The notes beneath the pieces were generated by a model. That model was not told the origin of the DNA, made no database searches, and saw only the letters and a list, made by a program, of their open reading frames with translations. Below, piece by piece: positions 63,457 to 64,000 of a DNA stretch of 64,000 nucleotides (its first letter is position 1; each line of letters begins with the position of its first letter). The stretch is from Hyphomicrobiaceae bacterium (GTDB taxonomy: Bacteria > Pseudomonadota > Alphaproteobacteria > Rhizobiales > Hyphomicrobiaceae), in assembly GCA_016793635.1 (NCBI GenBank), contig JAEUMD010000019.1, forward strand, positions 124,001-188,000, given 5' to 3'. The position numbers and the translations under genes are program-made.

Positions 63457-64000
63457 ATGAGCCTGTTCTCGCTTGCCCGGCCGGTGCTTTTCGCGCTGGC
63501 GCCGGAGGATGCCCACGAGCTGACACTCAAATCACTGGAGCGCGGCATCTACCGGCGCGACAATCGCACCGATCCGCCATCGCTTGCCGTCACTGTCGGT
63601 GGCCTGAAGTTCCCGAACCCTGTCGGCATCGCCGCCGGCTTCGACAAGGACGCGCGCGTACCAGACGCGGTACTCGGTCTCGGCTGCGGATTTGCCGAGA
63701 TCGGCACGGTGACGCCGCTGCCGCAGGCAGGTAATCCGCGCCCGCGCGTGTTCCGCCTGCTCGAGGACAACGCCGTAGTCAATCGTCTCGGCTTCAACAA
63801 CCAGGGCCACGCGGCAGCGAAGGCGCGCCTCGCGGCACGCCGCCCGGCCGGCATCGTCGGCGTCAACATCGGTGCCAACAAGGATGCGAGCGACCGCACG
63901 GGCGATTATGTGCGCGGCCTCGAAACGTTCTACGATTTGGCAAGCTACTTCACGATCAACATCTCCTCGCCCAACACGCCCGGTCTGCGCGACCTCCAGG
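63457..64000 (+). CDS. pyrD: Dihydroorotate dehydrogenase, class 2 (partial)
   Basis: 181 residues to the right edge. [22 protein letters not shown] at the N-terminus, then [52 protein letters not shown] and [17 protein letters not shown] match membrane-associated quinone-linked DHODH of pyrimidine synthesis. The rest is outside the window. AAGGA lies upstream of ATG 63457. Confidence 0.93.
   Translation, partial: MSLFSLARPVLFALAPEDAHELTLKSLERGIYRRDNRTDPPSLAVTVGGLKFPNPVGIAAGFDKDARVPDAVLGLGCGFAEIGTVTPLPQAGNPRPRVFRLLEDNAVVNRLGFNNQGHAAAKARLAARRPAGIVGVNIGANKDASDRTGDYVRGLETFYDLASYFTINISSPNTPGLRDLQ

Overview
The window looks like chromosome of a GC-rich methylotrophic alphaproteobacterium of the order Hyphomicrobiales, probably Hyphomicrobium or a close relative. 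The main evidence is a serine-cycle block at the left edge (serine-glyoxylate aminotransferase, malyl-CoA lyase, both malate-CoA ligase subunits). Supporting markers are Irr next to fabA-fabB-fabI, a TIGR02301 protein, DUF2244, and many small secreted proteins typical of the order. No tRNA, rRNA or CRISPR array was seen. Genus is inference; there is no 16S gene here.

Layout. 1-4466 (minus): serine cycle, sga, mcl, mtkA, mtkB (cut by the edge), with a degenerate response regulator upstream (5097-5804). 6232-19291: mixed housekeeping and secreted genes: two DUF1287 paralogues, gluQ, an AlkA-type glycosylase, an HNH protein, two HExxH proteins, an SDR, DUF2244, nth, an EF-hand-like protein, a lipoprotein and a TPR protein. 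19490-23379: irr divergent from the fabA-fabB-fabI unit, which ends in a strong terminator. 23443-29093: murI, obgE, two GNATs, rpmA, rplU and an acid-ceramidase-like Ntn hydrolase. 29314-30515: a solitary ferric-iron binding protein behind a near-perfect Irr (ICE) box, linking it to the irr gene in the same window. 30664-37076: FAH-family hydrolase, CBS protein, DsrC/TusE variant, OmpV/MipA, trxB, PagL-like lipid A deacylase, hisA. 37352-38222: two small paralogues with a possible Cas2-like fold.

38585-46242 is a Ser/Thr phospho-signalling module: a membrane kinase with a long repeat coiled coil, a vWA-FHA membrane protein, an FHA protein, a PP2C phosphatase and an FHA-cyclase. The FHA protein and the phosphatase share a short TRIL-type motif that could be the phospho-site read by the FHA domains. 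46501-52548 holds a HAD hydrolase, a compact minus-strand operon (opgH glucosyltransferase, membrane protein, FkbM methyltransferase, periplasmic protein) and a BchC-like dehydrogenase.

52569-54295 is the most unusual locus: a retron-type reverse transcriptase whose upstream region carries two inverted copies of a long bulged hairpin. Their stems differ in sequence but keep pairing (compensatory changes), and nested smaller hairpins lie between them and the RT. It could be a retron-like ncRNA with an atypical layout, or a MITE/REPIN-like element beside an RT. 54462-64000: secreted proteins, a LysE-type exporter, GT4 glycosyltransferase, MATE exporter, a GmrSD-like DUF262/DUF1524 protein, DUF952 and the start of pyrD.
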